Source: G963664115 sp965216035 (lineage in GTDB: Bacteria > Acidobacteriota > Terriglobia > 20CM-2-55-15). Taken from it: a stretch of 64,000 nucleotides of DNA. The translations under genes were made by a program, and so were the position numbers. Location of the stretch: contig CBDCFM010000021.1 in assembly GCA_965216035.1 (NCBI GenBank), positions 310,001-374,000 of the forward strand, in the 5' to 3' direction. Each line of letters starts with the position of its first letter. Within the stretch, counting starts at the first letter, position 1. Below, one piece after another: positions 27,733 through 36,475 of this stretch. Under the pieces are notes generated by a model. That model made no database searches. It was not told where the DNA came from and worked only from the letters and a program-made list of their open reading frames with translations.

Positions 27733-28493
27733 AGTATGCCTGGATCAAAGAACATCGCGACCAATACAGCGTGACCCGAATGTGCCGCCAGCTTGATGTG
27801 TCGCCGACCGGGTATTACCAGAGAAATAAGCGAGCACCCAGTAATCGCTCAATGGCCAATGCGGTACTCGATGCCCAGGTGGCGGCGATTCACGCGGGCA
27901 GTAAGCGCAGCTACGGTCGGCCACGGATCGTGCGGGGGCTGCGTGATCAGGGTGTTCAGGTCGGCCACGAACGGGTGCGCCATAGCCTGAAGCGACAGGG
28001 TCTGCGGCCGGTCTACAAGAGGCCCTATCGGGTGACGACCGATTCGGCCCATCACAAGCCGATCGCCTCCAACATACTGGATCGACGCTTTGATGGCTGG
28101 CAAGTCAATCAGGCATGGCTCGGTGACATCACCTATATCGCCACGGGCGAAGGCTGGCTCTATCTGGCCTGCGTCATGGATCTGGCCAGCCGCAGAATCG
28201 TGGGCTGGTCGATGAGTGATCGGATCAAGGCCGACTTAGTTTGCCAGGCCTTGAAGTCGGCGTACTGGCGTCGCAAGCCAGCTGTGGGTCTGATCATGCA
28301 CTCGGATCGCGGCACTCAATACGCCAGCGACAGCCACCAGCGGTTGATCAAAGACTACCGGATGATTCAATCGATGAGCCGGAGGGCCAATTGCTGGGAC
28401 AACTCCCCCATGGAGAGCTTCTTCAAAACGCTGAAAGTCGAGCGCATCCATCAGCTGCGCTACGACACTCGAGCCCTGGCCAGGCTCGATATC
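27729..28493 (+). pseudogene. IS3-family OrfB integrase core, C-terminus truncated
   Basis: The frame starts at GTG 27729 with a 4-bp overlap of orfA. DDE residues are in AWLGDITYIATG, IMHSDRGTQYAS and WDNSPMESFFKTLK. The frame runs into IS256 copy 3 after RALARLDI and stops at TAA just inside it. About 20-40 C-terminal residues are missing compared with the usual length. The catalytic triad is retained, but with one end deleted the element should be immobile. Confidence 0.88.
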
Positions 28494-29879
28494 GAGTTAT
28501 AACCGAATCTGGTGTTTGAGGGATTGAAGAAAAGCGGCGTATCTGGTTGATTTGTTGTTTACGAGACTTCAAAGCAACCAAAGGAGATACGCCACTATGA
28601 GTAAGAGTATCGTTATTGAACTGGAAGATCGAGAAGCGATTGCAGACCCAGTGACCGACCTGCTACGAACGGGGGCGCAACAGCTGATCCAACGCGCTGT
28701 GGAAGCCGAACTGTCCGAACTGCTATCCCAGCACGGCGATCGGCGAACCGAGACGGGGAAGGCTGGAGTGGTGCGCAACGGTTATCTGCCTGAACGCGAG
28801 CTGCAGACTGGCCTGGGTCCGGTAACGGTGCAAATCCCGAAGGTGCGCGCCAAGATGGGCGAAGCTGTGACGTTCCGCTCGGCCCTGGTACCCCCCTACA
28901 TTCGGAAGACGCAGTCGATGGAAGCCGCCGTGCCGTGGTTGTATTTGAAAGGCGTCTCCAGCGGCGAGATGGGTGACGCCCTGAAAGTTCTTGTCGGTCC
29001 GAAGGCGCAGGGCTTGTCAGCGAGCACGGTATCGCGCTTGAAACAGGTCTGGGCTGAAGAGTACCGCATCGGGTGCGACCAGCGTTTGGACGCCGACCGC
29101 TGGGTCTATGTCTGGGCCGACGGTATCTACAGCGGACTTCGAGCCGAACAAACCAAGTTGTGTGCGTTGGTCGTAATCGGCGTGAATGAACGCGGAGAGA
29201 AGCGTTTTCTGGCGATCGAAGACGGTGTACGGGAATCGACACAGAGTTGGCGTGAGGTCTTGTTGAAGCTGAAGTCCCGAGGGATGAATATTCCGAAGTT
29301 GGCCATCGGTGATGGGGCGATGGGGTTCTGGGCCGCACTGGAGGAAATCTATCCCCAGACACGCCAACAACGCTGCTGGATGCACAAGACCATGAATGTG
29401 CTCAACTGCTTACCCAAGTCGGTCCAGGCGAAAGCGAAACAGGCACTGCACGCGATCTGGAAGGCTGAGACACACGCAGATGCCGAGAAGGCATTCGATC
29501 TGTTCATTGAAACCTATGAGCCGAAGTATCCGAAAGCCACTGTCTGCCTGCAGAAAGACAGAGAAGCACTGCTGGCCTTTTACGGCTTTCCGGCCAAGCA
29601 CTGGCAGAGCATCCGAACGACTAATCCCATTGAATCGACCTTTGCCACCATTCGACACCGAACCAAGCGATCCAGAGGCTGCCTGACACGGGATGGAATG
29701 CTGCACATGATGTTCAAGCTGGGTCAGTGCGCTGAGAAGAACTGGCGACGATTACGAGGATTCGATGATCTGGTCAAGGTGATTACTGGAGTGAAATTTA
29801 ACGATGGAATCGAAGTGACAAAGCTCGATCAGACCGCCGCTTGAATCAATCTCCTAAACACCACTTTTGACAATAACTC
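28494..29879 (+). mobile_element. IS256-family element, copy 3 (1386 bp, no target duplication)
   Basis: Complete ends (GAGTTATAACC at 28494 and AATAACTC at 29879) and full length. The flanks differ: CTCGATATC on the left, within IS3 orfB, and ACAGTCACA on the right, in the downstream flank of kinase 3. This points to deletion or recombination between two IS256 copies after insertion. That event would have removed the IS3 right end and the kinase 2 kinase domain. Confidence 0.92.
28597..29844 (+). CDS. IS256-family transposase, copy 3
   Basis: Predicted 415 residues from ATG 28597, behind AAAGGAGA. Intact DDE residues. Private changes are AQQLIQRA and PQTRQQ. It belongs to the subgroup of copy 1 (RAKMGEA, LKQVWAEE). 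Confidence 0.95.
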   Translation: MSKSIVIELEDREAIADPVTDLLRTGAQQLIQRAVEAELSELLSQHGDRRTETGKAGVVRNGYLPERELQTGLGPVTVQIPKVRAKMGEAVTFRSALVPPYIRKTQSMEAAVPWLYLKGVSSGEMGDALKVLVGPKAQGLSASTVSRLKQVWAEEYRIGCDQRLDADRWVYVWADGIYSGLRAEQTKLCALVVIGVNERGEKRFLAIEDGVRESTQSWREVLLKLKSRGMNIPKLAIGDGAMGFWAALEEIYPQTRQQRCWMHKTMNVLNCLPKSVQAKAKQALHAIWKAETHADAEKAFDLFIETYEPKYPKATVCLQKDREALLAFYGFPAKHWQSIRTTNPIESTFATIRHRTKRSRGCLTRDGMLHMMFKLGQCAEKNWRRLRGFDDLVKVITGVKFNDGIEVTKLDQTAA

Positions 29880-30002
29880 ACAGTCACATCAAACAGTCAC
29901 ATGGAAGTGTAGGGGACAATACAGGACTTGGAATCAATACAGTCCCCCTTAGGGCTATTTGGAGTAGGTCTTGAGGGGTTGGACGGACTGAGGCAGTGTC
30001 CC

Positions 30003-32690
30003 CTACGGCACCGGCACCCGTTCGGTCAGTTCTTCAAACCAGTTTTGAACGATGATGATTTTGGGCGACCCTGCCTCGCCGTCTGTGCTCGTGGCGTCCC
30101 CGACCATCAGGAAGCGTTGGCCGTCGGCTGACACGTCGTAGACGGTAAAAGGCCCCGCGGCCCTCGACACGAAACCTTCTTCAAAAAGCAATCTGGGAGT
30201 GCCCGCCATAAAGCCGGGCTCAGTCTCGATGTCCACCGCCATCATCTGAAGGTCGTTCATGTAGAACAACTCCTGCCCGTCTCGTGCCCATTGCGGGTAG
30301 CCACCGCCTTCGGTTGAAATCTGCCGCTTCCCTCCAGGCCCGGGAAACGGGAGCACATAGACTTCGTTGCGGCCTGACTCGTCCGAGACGTACGCCACCC
30401 AGCGGCCATCGGGAGCAAACATTGGTACGAGCTCATTGAATGGCGTTTCGAGAAAGGGGCGCGGCTCCCGGTCGCCGTCCAAGGGCATCATCCAGATGTC
30501 GCGGTCCCCATCACCGCCAACGCCGGGACTTTGAAAAAAGGCTAGAAGTTGGCCGTCGGGGGACCAAGATGTGGGGTTCTGCCGGGAGGCCCCCGTTGTT
30601 AACTGCTCTTCAGTGCCGCTCCCATCGGCCCTTGTCCAGAAGAGAATGTTATCTCCCTCTGGTATCGACCGATAGGCCACGTATTGCCCATCGGGCGTCC
30701 AGACGGGCTGTGTCGTATTACCCCTGAAGGTCAGGCGGGTCAGCGTCTGTCGGGCAATGTCGAACCGCCAAATATCAAGGTCTGACATGACCGCCACGCT
30801 CTGCCCATCCGGCGAAAGGCGTGGAAATATGTAATTGCGGGCCGCTGCTCCCAGCAGTTCCGAGTTGCCCTGTCGGTCCATCCAGACCAACGTTTCCCCA
30901 CCATCTAGAGGCACGCTACTATCTGGAACGTAAACGAGCAACCCGTCTTCGGAGACACTGAAGTTGGCCGCACCAGATACCTTAGTCGTTAGGTTTTCCA
31001 AAACGGGAACGGAATCTCCCGTGACTTCCAGGTCGTTTATGTCGAATGGCACAGCCCATAATGAACCCGCTGTCGCGTACAGGATGTGCCCGGTGGGAAC
31101 GTATCGCGGACTGGTGCCACCAGAAACAAGAATCTCTTGTTCACCGGTTTCAAGATTGAGTACGGCGATCTGCGAAGTTTCGTCTGAGCCCAACCAAACA
31201 GTGAATAGAACAGCCCGGCCATCAGGCAGGACTTCCGGCCAATAATGGCGGGTCGGACCGTCTGACTGAACCGCTGTCGTCAGGGCAGTGGGTTCCCCAC
31301 CTGCAGCCGCCACACGCATCAACCCCTCACCGTTGTTTGTCGCAAACACAATCGTATTATCCGGCCCCCAACTTGCCCCCCTGAGATTGCTACCTGTATC
31401 AGCAACAATCGCCTGAGGTGGCCCTCCCTGTATGGAAACTCTCCTTAACGAATTTTCTCCAGCTACGTGAAAACCGACTTGAGTGCCATCGGGTGAAAAG
31501 AACGGGTTCCGCGTTTCCCCCAAGTTCACCAATTCGATGGCCTCGATCTGATCTAATGTCCTCATGTATAGGTGTCTATTCGCAGTGGCTGTGTAAACAA
31601 TCCGGGTGCCGTCAGGGGATATTGCCACGTCCGAAAGAAGGTTTGTAATCTCTAACGGGGCAGTCTCAGGGGGGGTGATCTCGAATCGAGCCATGCGTCC
31701 AGCGGGTGCTAGTTTTAGGTTCCAGACGACCACCCCAGCGACTATGACGCTGAGCGCGATGGCAGCAACCCACGGCCACTTGGATTGCGGTGTCGCCTGA
31801 ACAACCTCAGCAACCGGCTGCACCAGAACACCGCTGGAATCGGCCAGTACGTTCCGAATGTCTATCCGTGCGTCAGAAATACCGTGGTATCGATCTTTCG
31901 CTTCTTTCTCCAGACACCGATCCAACAGCAGTCGGAGCCTGGGATGAAGATTCTGCGGCAAACTCTTCCATTCGGGGTCAACCTTGAGTACGGAAGCGAG
32001 AATGTCTGAGACGGTCTTTCCGTCAAAAGTCCCACGCCCTGTCAACATCTCGAACAGAACGCAACCAAACGCCCATACGTCCGCTCTGCTGTCTATCTCT
32101 TCACCACGAGCCTGTTCAGGAGACATGTACGCGGCGGTTCCAAGGATCACGCCCTGCTGCGTGGCCTGCATACTCAACGTAGGAGAGTTGGACACGCTCG
32201 CCTCGGCTTCATCCCCTGCAAACGCCTTCGCCAAACCAAAGTCGAGTACCTTCACCTTCCCATCGGGAGTGACTTTGATGTTCGCGGGTTTCAAATCACG
32301 ATGAATCACACCTTTCTCGTGGGCCGCCTCTAAGGCTTCAGCAATCTGTAGAGCCAATTTGAGGGATTCCTCAACAACGATTGGACCACGTTTGATCTGG
32401 TCAGCGAGTGTGTCGCCCTCGACCAGTTCCAGCACGAGGAAGTGCGTACCGTTGTCTTCTTCAAAACCATGAATGGCTGCGATATTTGGATGGTTCAATG
32501 AAGCGAGTAGCTTTGCTTCACGTTCAAACCGAGCAAGCCTATCGGCATCCTTGGCGAACTCTTCAGGGAGGGTCTTTATCGCAACCTCACGCCCGAGTTT
32601 GGTGTCCCGCGCACGCCACACTTCACCCATGCCGCCCTTGCCGATTGCAGAAAGGATTTCGTAGTGGCCGAGTTGGGTGCCAGATTCCAT
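30003..32690 (-). CDS. Ser/Thr protein kinase with C-terminal TolB-like propeller (kinase 3)
   Basis: Predicted 895 residues from ATG 32690. Kinase motifs: GKGGMGEV, VAIKTLPEEF, HRDLKPANIK, DFGLAKAF and MSPEQARGEE. A transmembrane helix (WPWVAAIALSVIVAGVVVW) sits at about 305-325. The propeller has repeated PDG motifs (AISPDGTRIVYT, WSPDGQLLAFF, FAPDGRWVAYVSDESG) and ends NWFEELTERVPVP. It is closely related to kinase 1 and to relics scattered in the window. It was the first gene of the original tandem array before IS3 and IS256 broke it. A duplicated 28-bp motif lies upstream. Confidence 0.92.
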   Translation of the reverse strand: MESGTQLGHYEILSAIGKGGMGEVWRARDTKLGREVAIKTLPEEFAKDADRLARFEREAKLLASLNHPNIAAIHGFEEDNGTHFLVLELVEGDTLADQIKRGPIVVEESLKLALQIAEALEAAHEKGVIHRDLKPANIKVTPDGKVKVLDFGLAKAFAGDEAEASVSNSPTLSMQATQQGVILGTAAYMSPEQARGEEIDSRADVWAFGCVLFEMLTGRGTFDGKTVSDILASVLKVDPEWKSLPQNLHPRLRLLLDRCLEKEAKDRYHGISDARIDIRNVLADSSGVLVQPVAEVVQATPQSKWPWVAAIALSVIVAGVVVWNLKLAPAGRMARFEITPPETAPLEITNLLSDVAISPDGTRIVYTATANRHLYMRTLDQIEAIELVNLGETRNPFFSPDGTQVGFHVAGENSLRRVSIQGGPPQAIVADTGSNLRGASWGPDNTIVFATNNGEGLMRVAAAGGEPTALTTAVQSDGPTRHYWPEVLPDGRAVLFTVWLGSDETSQIAVLNLETGEQEILVSGGTSPRYVPTGHILYATAGSLWAVPFDINDLEVTGDSVPVLENLTTKVSGAANFSVSEDGLLVYVPDSSVPLDGGETLVWMDRQGNSELLGAAARNYIFPRLSPDGQSVAVMSDLDIWRFDIARQTLTRLTFRGNTTQPVWTPDGQYVAYRSIPEGDNILFWTRADGSGTEEQLTTGASRQNPTSWSPDGQLLAFFQSPGVGGDGDRDIWMMPLDGDREPRPFLETPFNELVPMFAPDGRWVAYVSDESGRNEVYVLPFPGPGGKRQISTEGGGYPQWARDGQELFYMNDLQMMAVDIETEPGFMAGTPRLLFEEGFVSRAAGPFTVYDVSADGQRFLMVGDATSTDGEAGSPKIIIVQNWFEELTERVPVP

Positions 32691-32746
32691 TTTTTGGCGT
32701 GTCGCTCTGAGAACTGGAAAAAGCTGGCTAAATACTACGAGGGAAG

Positions 32747-32807
32747 GGACTTGAGGTCAATGAAACAGTCACATCGAAAGGACTTGAGGTCAATGAAACA
32801 GTCACAT
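32747..32807 (-). repeat. two direct copies of a 28-bp motif upstream of kinase 3
   Basis: A 28-bp unit beginning GGACTTGAGGTCAATGAAAC and ending CAGTCACAT occurs at 32747-32774 and 32780-32807 with a 33-bp period. Shorter variants (GGTCAATGAAACAGGCACAT and CAAACAGTCACATGG) lie near 25415, 22611 and 29890, always in the intergenic DNA of kinase genes. It may be a kinase-array regulatory motif or a duplication by-product. Confidence 0.6.
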
Positions 32808-33052
32808 GCCTGTATCACCCCCTATACGGAGAAGTGACCAGACCGGTGGACATCTTGAAGGGATAAGGACACGGACGCACCGATTATTCCCCATAAACGC
32901 CGTAGTGTAGAGCCATTCCTTTCCGCAGGATCGGTAAACCCTTCGAGACAAGGGTGGATCTATTTCGCGAATCTCACGCAACCCCGCCCTTATCAGAGAA
33001 TTACCAGCGAATCGAACTGAGTAGGACGTGAATTCAGGGCGCATCGACCAAC

Positions 33053-33227
33053 GAACTGTTGCGAAAATATTGGATACGTCGTTTAGAATCAGTCCGGGCA
33101 TCCTGGGCCCTTGATATGGCGTCCCGAGCGAGCGAATGCCGATTTTTGATCAATCGGGGTGAGCGACACTGATGGACGTCTGGTTCGAAGAACTGGAGGA
33201 ATGGGTTCCAGGGCCTCGACTATGAAT
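33053..33227 (+). pseudogene. kinase 3' end relic; inverted copy 3 of the dispersed repeat
   Basis: Plus strand ends MDVWFEELEEWVPGPRL followed by TGA. The sequence before it matches the reverse complement of 930-1072 (for example the TTTAGAATCAGTCC block). There is no continuous frame before the tail. Confidence 0.65.
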
Positions 33228-33334
33228 CTCAGTGCCTTATCTGGACTCCTCTGTCAAGTAGGCGTAACTCTCCTTAAACCCTGCCGGATTGACCAGTCGA
33301 TGCAACCCAAGCGTCTCGTGCTTGAGCTGCTCTT

Positions 33335-33859
33335 CTACATTCCCCAGAGGTGGCTGGTATTGACCGGCTTCCCTTGAAGCTTCAGGTAGTAGAAGAGCTG
33401 ACCTTTGTGCTGGCTGAGGTGTGCGACCGCGCTGAGGCAGCGCTGTCCCAGCGGCATGTCCGTGGGGTCCCAGGGGGCTGGCGCGGGCTTGTTGGCCAGA
33501 TTATCTTCTCCCGCCGTCGCGATGGTGTTCAGTGCAAGCTGCTTGTCTTCCTGCAGAAGCTGCTTCGCTTCCGCAATGCTTCCGATGGTCGGCATCTTCT
33601 CCGCGGGCGGCATCATGTCCTCGGGCTTCATGTCGCTCGGGTCTATGCCCTCCGGCAGCCCCCAGTCGCCTGTGTCGAAACCCCTTATCAGCACCCCGCA
33701 CGCGTTCGTGATATGCATGCAGAGCTGCCCCGTCGTCATCCAGTTCGTGCCGGCGTCGGGCTTCCAATCCATGTTGCTTTCATCCACATGATCCAGCAAG
33801 CCGTCGGCCACTGTGTATTCGTACGCGATCTGTCCCTTCAATAGCTCTGTCCAGTTCAT
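33335..33859 (-). CDS. DinB/YfiT-like four-helix protein
   Basis: Predicted 174 residues from ATG 33859 (MNWTELLKGQIAYEY), with GAGGTG upstream. DinB-type features: an N-terminal helix with YEYTVADGLLDHV, His in LCMHITNACGVL, and the C-terminal motif LSAVAHLSQHKGQLFYYLKL carrying two His of the presumed metal site. Members are metal-binding four-helix bundles, some acting as thiol transferases. The role here is unknown. It stands alone. Confidence 0.8.
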   Translation of the reverse strand: MNWTELLKGQIAYEYTVADGLLDHVDESNMDWKPDAGTNWMTTGQLCMHITNACGVLIRGFDTGDWGLPEGIDPSDMKPEDMMPPAEKMPTIGSIAEAKQLLQEDKQLALNTIATAGEDNLANKPAPAPWDPTDMPLGQRCLSAVAHLSQHKGQLFYYLKLQGKPVNTSHLWGM

Positions 33860-33868
33860 CTCACCCAC

Positions 33869-34267
33869 CTCTTTCCATCCTTACTATTACGTTTTCCGTC
33901 GACACCAGGCGGTCCGATCGCAGCGCGGGCCTCGACGCGCAGTCGATTTATACCAGATCAACACTCTCTGCGACAACGTGGGGAACTGGTGGATTCGCGT
34001 CCCCTGGCGGAATCCGATATCAACTCCCTCTAGGATCCACCCAGATTTCGTGTACACGAACCCATCGGTCTAGTAGACTGCCCCCAGCCATCTAAAATCT
34101 GAACAGACAGGCTGTTGACCGTGACGATGCCCGCCTCAGAGACCTATTCGCTTATTACGATTCGACTTGACAGCCTTTGGGTCCGATGTAAAATCCCGTG
34201 GGATCGGGAAGCTTCAGTATTGCCGGAGAAGTAAATGAGGAGGCGTTGAACTAAAACATACGTTTGT
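33869..34267. other. intergenic, no gene recognised
   Basis: No frame with recognisable protein features on either strand. Composition is mixed, with several short stops in all frames. Confidence 0.5.
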
Positions 34268-34622
34268 ATGATTCTGGCGGTCATCGCTCTGGTTCCGGGC
34301 GCCTTTGCCCAGACCACGAAGACAGAATATAAGGTCAAGCTATTTGGCGCGCCACCCCCGGGACAAGATATGACACGATATATGGGGTCGGCCACGGTGG
34401 GTAGCAGCCGATGGGAAGGGATCGATTGTCGTGATCAGGCCTTCCGGCCCGCCAGCGGCGACAGCTGAGCAGTCCCCGGTCCTCATGTTCAACCGTGCGG
34501 GAGAACTCCAGGGAACGTGCGGTGACGGCTTGTTCCCCAACGCGCACAGCGTCTCGCTGGATCTGCAATCCGGCGTGTTGTGCTTTGCTGATCCCCCCAC
34601 AGCAATGCCGCAGGGACAGTGA
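34268..34622 (+). pseudogene. relic of a secreted NHL-type six-bladed propeller
   Basis: The first frame encodes a signal peptide (MILAVIALVPGAFAQ) and a short mature part. After about 34400 the sense shifts to another frame: GSIVVIRPSGPPA, SPVLMFNRAGEL and FPNAHSVSLDLQSGV. The last block is the 'HSVAVD' turn of peptidyl-hydroxyglycine-lyase-like/NHL propellers. Frameshift and early ending mark it as a pseudogene. Confidence 0.6.
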
Positions 34623-34774
34623 GGCAGTAACTCGCCGAACGCATGTGATGCCCTCCAACAGGCGGGAGGATTCGTTGGGAATGTCGTAAAGAAGGAATAG
34701 TTTCCGAGTGGCAGGCTTTCGATGCCCCCTGCATCCGCAGCAGCACTACCTGGACCCAAAAAGGAGATTCGCAT

Positions 34775-36115
34775 ATGAGAACAGGAACATTGTTAGGGAC
34801 CGTTCTAGCGCTGAGTGTCGTTCTTGCGTTTGGAGTCGCGCCGCTGATGGCGCAGAGCAATCCTGTGTTTGTGCCGCTGCCCGATCGGGCCAAAGCGATG
34901 TACTACGCGCCAGACGATAACCCGTCGCCGCGGGTGGGTGTGCTGACGGTCCATCGCACGGGAAATAAATTCACCGCTATGGAATGCCGCGAGCTGTCGA
35001 GTCGCGGCATCGCGGTCCTTTGCCTGAACACGCGGTTCGAGAACAACGAGGCGAAGGTGGACTTTGAGAAGATCCCGCTCGACATCAAGGCGGGCATCGA
35101 ATACCTGAAGGCGCAGGGAGTATCCAACATCCTCCTCTGGGGACATAGCGGCGGCGGCGCAACGACAACACTTTATCAAGCGGTTGCGGAAGCGGGCGTG
35201 TCGTTTTGTCAGGCACCGAACAAACTGACACAATGCGACGAAAGCCTGGCAGGGTTGCCACCGGCGGATGGAATTTTACTGATCGACGCCCATCCCTCTA
35301 ACGCCTCGAACGGACTGAGATCGATCAACCCAGCAGTAACGGATGAGGCGTTTCCCAACCTCATCGACCCGGCGCTCGATCCATTCAGTCCTGCCAATGG
35401 CTACAATCCCAATGGTGCATCGAACTATTCCCCAGAGTTCATCAATCGATACAGCGAAGGGCAGTCGAGGCGATTGAACAAATTGATCGACCGCGCTCTG
35501 CACATTCGAGAGCAAATGAAAGCGGGCAATTGGAGGTATCCGGATGACGATTCATTCATCATTCCGAGAGGGAATGACCGGACCACGAACATTTTCTCCA
35601 TGGACCCCAGCGTCATGTGCTGCACGAAGCGTCCCCAAAGGATGATCAAGGATGATGGAACCATCGTCACCGAGATCGTCAAGACGGTTCGGCCACCGGA
35701 CACCCGCCTCGCGGCGATCAACGGAACCTTCGGGGACACCGCGTTGATCGGAGGAGGCGCGAGAGTCCTGACGATCAAGTCTTTCCTGAGCACAAATGCG
35801 ATTCGATCAACGGATTCGCTCGACTATGACAAGATCGATTGGTGCTCGACCAACATCTCGGTCCCGTGCGCGCTCGAGACCGCCATCACCGTTCCGGTGC
35901 TCATCGGCGCGATGCAAGGCCATTATTTCATCACCGACAGCGAATATTTCTTTGACGTTTCGCAAAGCGCCGACAAAGAGTTCATCGCCATCGAGGGGGC
36001 CACGCATGGGTTTGCACCGTGTCGGAACTGTGAAGGTGGCCCGTATGAGAATTCTGTGAAGAATCTGTTCGACTATGTGGCAGAGTGGGTTGAAGCCCGC
36101 TTCCCGACGGAATAG
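34775..36115 (+). CDS. secreted alpha/beta hydrolase
   Basis: Predicted 446 residues from ATG 34775, behind AAGGAGA. Signal peptide MRTGTLLGTVLALSVVLAFG ends near PLMAQ. The nucleophile elbow reads LLWGHSGGGATT, and a late His lies in EGATHGFAPCRNC. An acidic partner is plausible in the FITDSEYFF region. Eight or more Cys in the mature part, several in pairs (MCC, PCRNC), suggest disulfides in the periplasm. Substrate unknown. Stop TAG 36113-36115. Confidence 0.8.
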   Translation: MRTGTLLGTVLALSVVLAFGVAPLMAQSNPVFVPLPDRAKAMYYAPDDNPSPRVGVLTVHRTGNKFTAMECRELSSRGIAVLCLNTRFENNEAKVDFEKIPLDIKAGIEYLKAQGVSNILLWGHSGGGATTTLYQAVAEAGVSFCQAPNKLTQCDESLAGLPPADGILLIDAHPSNASNGLRSINPAVTDEAFPNLIDPALDPFSPANGYNPNGASNYSPEFINRYSEGQSRRLNKLIDRALHIREQMKAGNWRYPDDDSFIIPRGNDRTTNIFSMDPSVMCCTKRPQRMIKDDGTIVTEIVKTVRPPDTRLAAINGTFGDTALIGGGARVLTIKSFLSTNAIRSTDSLDYDKIDWCSTNISVPCALETAITVPVLIGAMQGHYFITDSEYFFDVSQSADKEFIAIEGATHGFAPCRNCEGGPYENSVKNLFDYVAEWVEARFPTE

Positions 36116-36475
36116 CCGTTCACAATAGAGTGCCGAGGGCATTGTCAGATCAACTCGCTCCGGTGAGAATGAGGGCTCGCTAGTCAGGGATCAGGCTGGG
36201 GTCACCGCGGCCCACACAGTGAAAAATTGCGCTCTAAACATGCGGTGGTGAACCGCTTTTAGTTTGTGCCTGGCCGATCGGAAAGGCTTCAAAACGACAC
36301 GTGAATCGAAAGGAATAATTGAGCCTGCAGTGGCAACTCGAACCGTCGCATCTGTCGTTCTCGCTGCCGGGTTGGTTGGTGTGATACTTCCGCTCGATTG
36401 TTCGCGTAGTGGCTCGTATCATGGTTGACCGAAGGTATGATCGTTCGGACCGCTGCCATCGACACAATCCGCACC
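36116..36475. other. intergenic, no gene recognised
   Basis: No credible frame on either strand. The aldehyde dehydrogenase start lies at its right edge and no clear promoter was found. Confidence 0.45.

Larger units (their letters stand above)
27351..28493 (+). mobile_element. IS3-family element, right end truncated by IS256
   Basis: The left end is TGACCCTGCCCTGGTTTCAC at 27351, inside kinase 2. orfA and orfB follow. The element is cut at 28493 by IS256 copy 3 and its right end is missing. The same left end stands alone at 15956. Confidence 0.88.
32691..33334. other. intergenic: kinase 3 upstream region and kinase-tail relic
   Basis: Besides the 28-bp repeats and the relic at 33053-33227 (own entries) I see no gene. 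The segment near 32805-32900 resembles 705-770. Confidence 0.5.

Noticed and set aside
27351..27764. N-terminal extension of kinase 2 through the IS3 element
   Set aside because: The extension is antisense IS3 sequence that happens to stay open; it is not a kinase domain.
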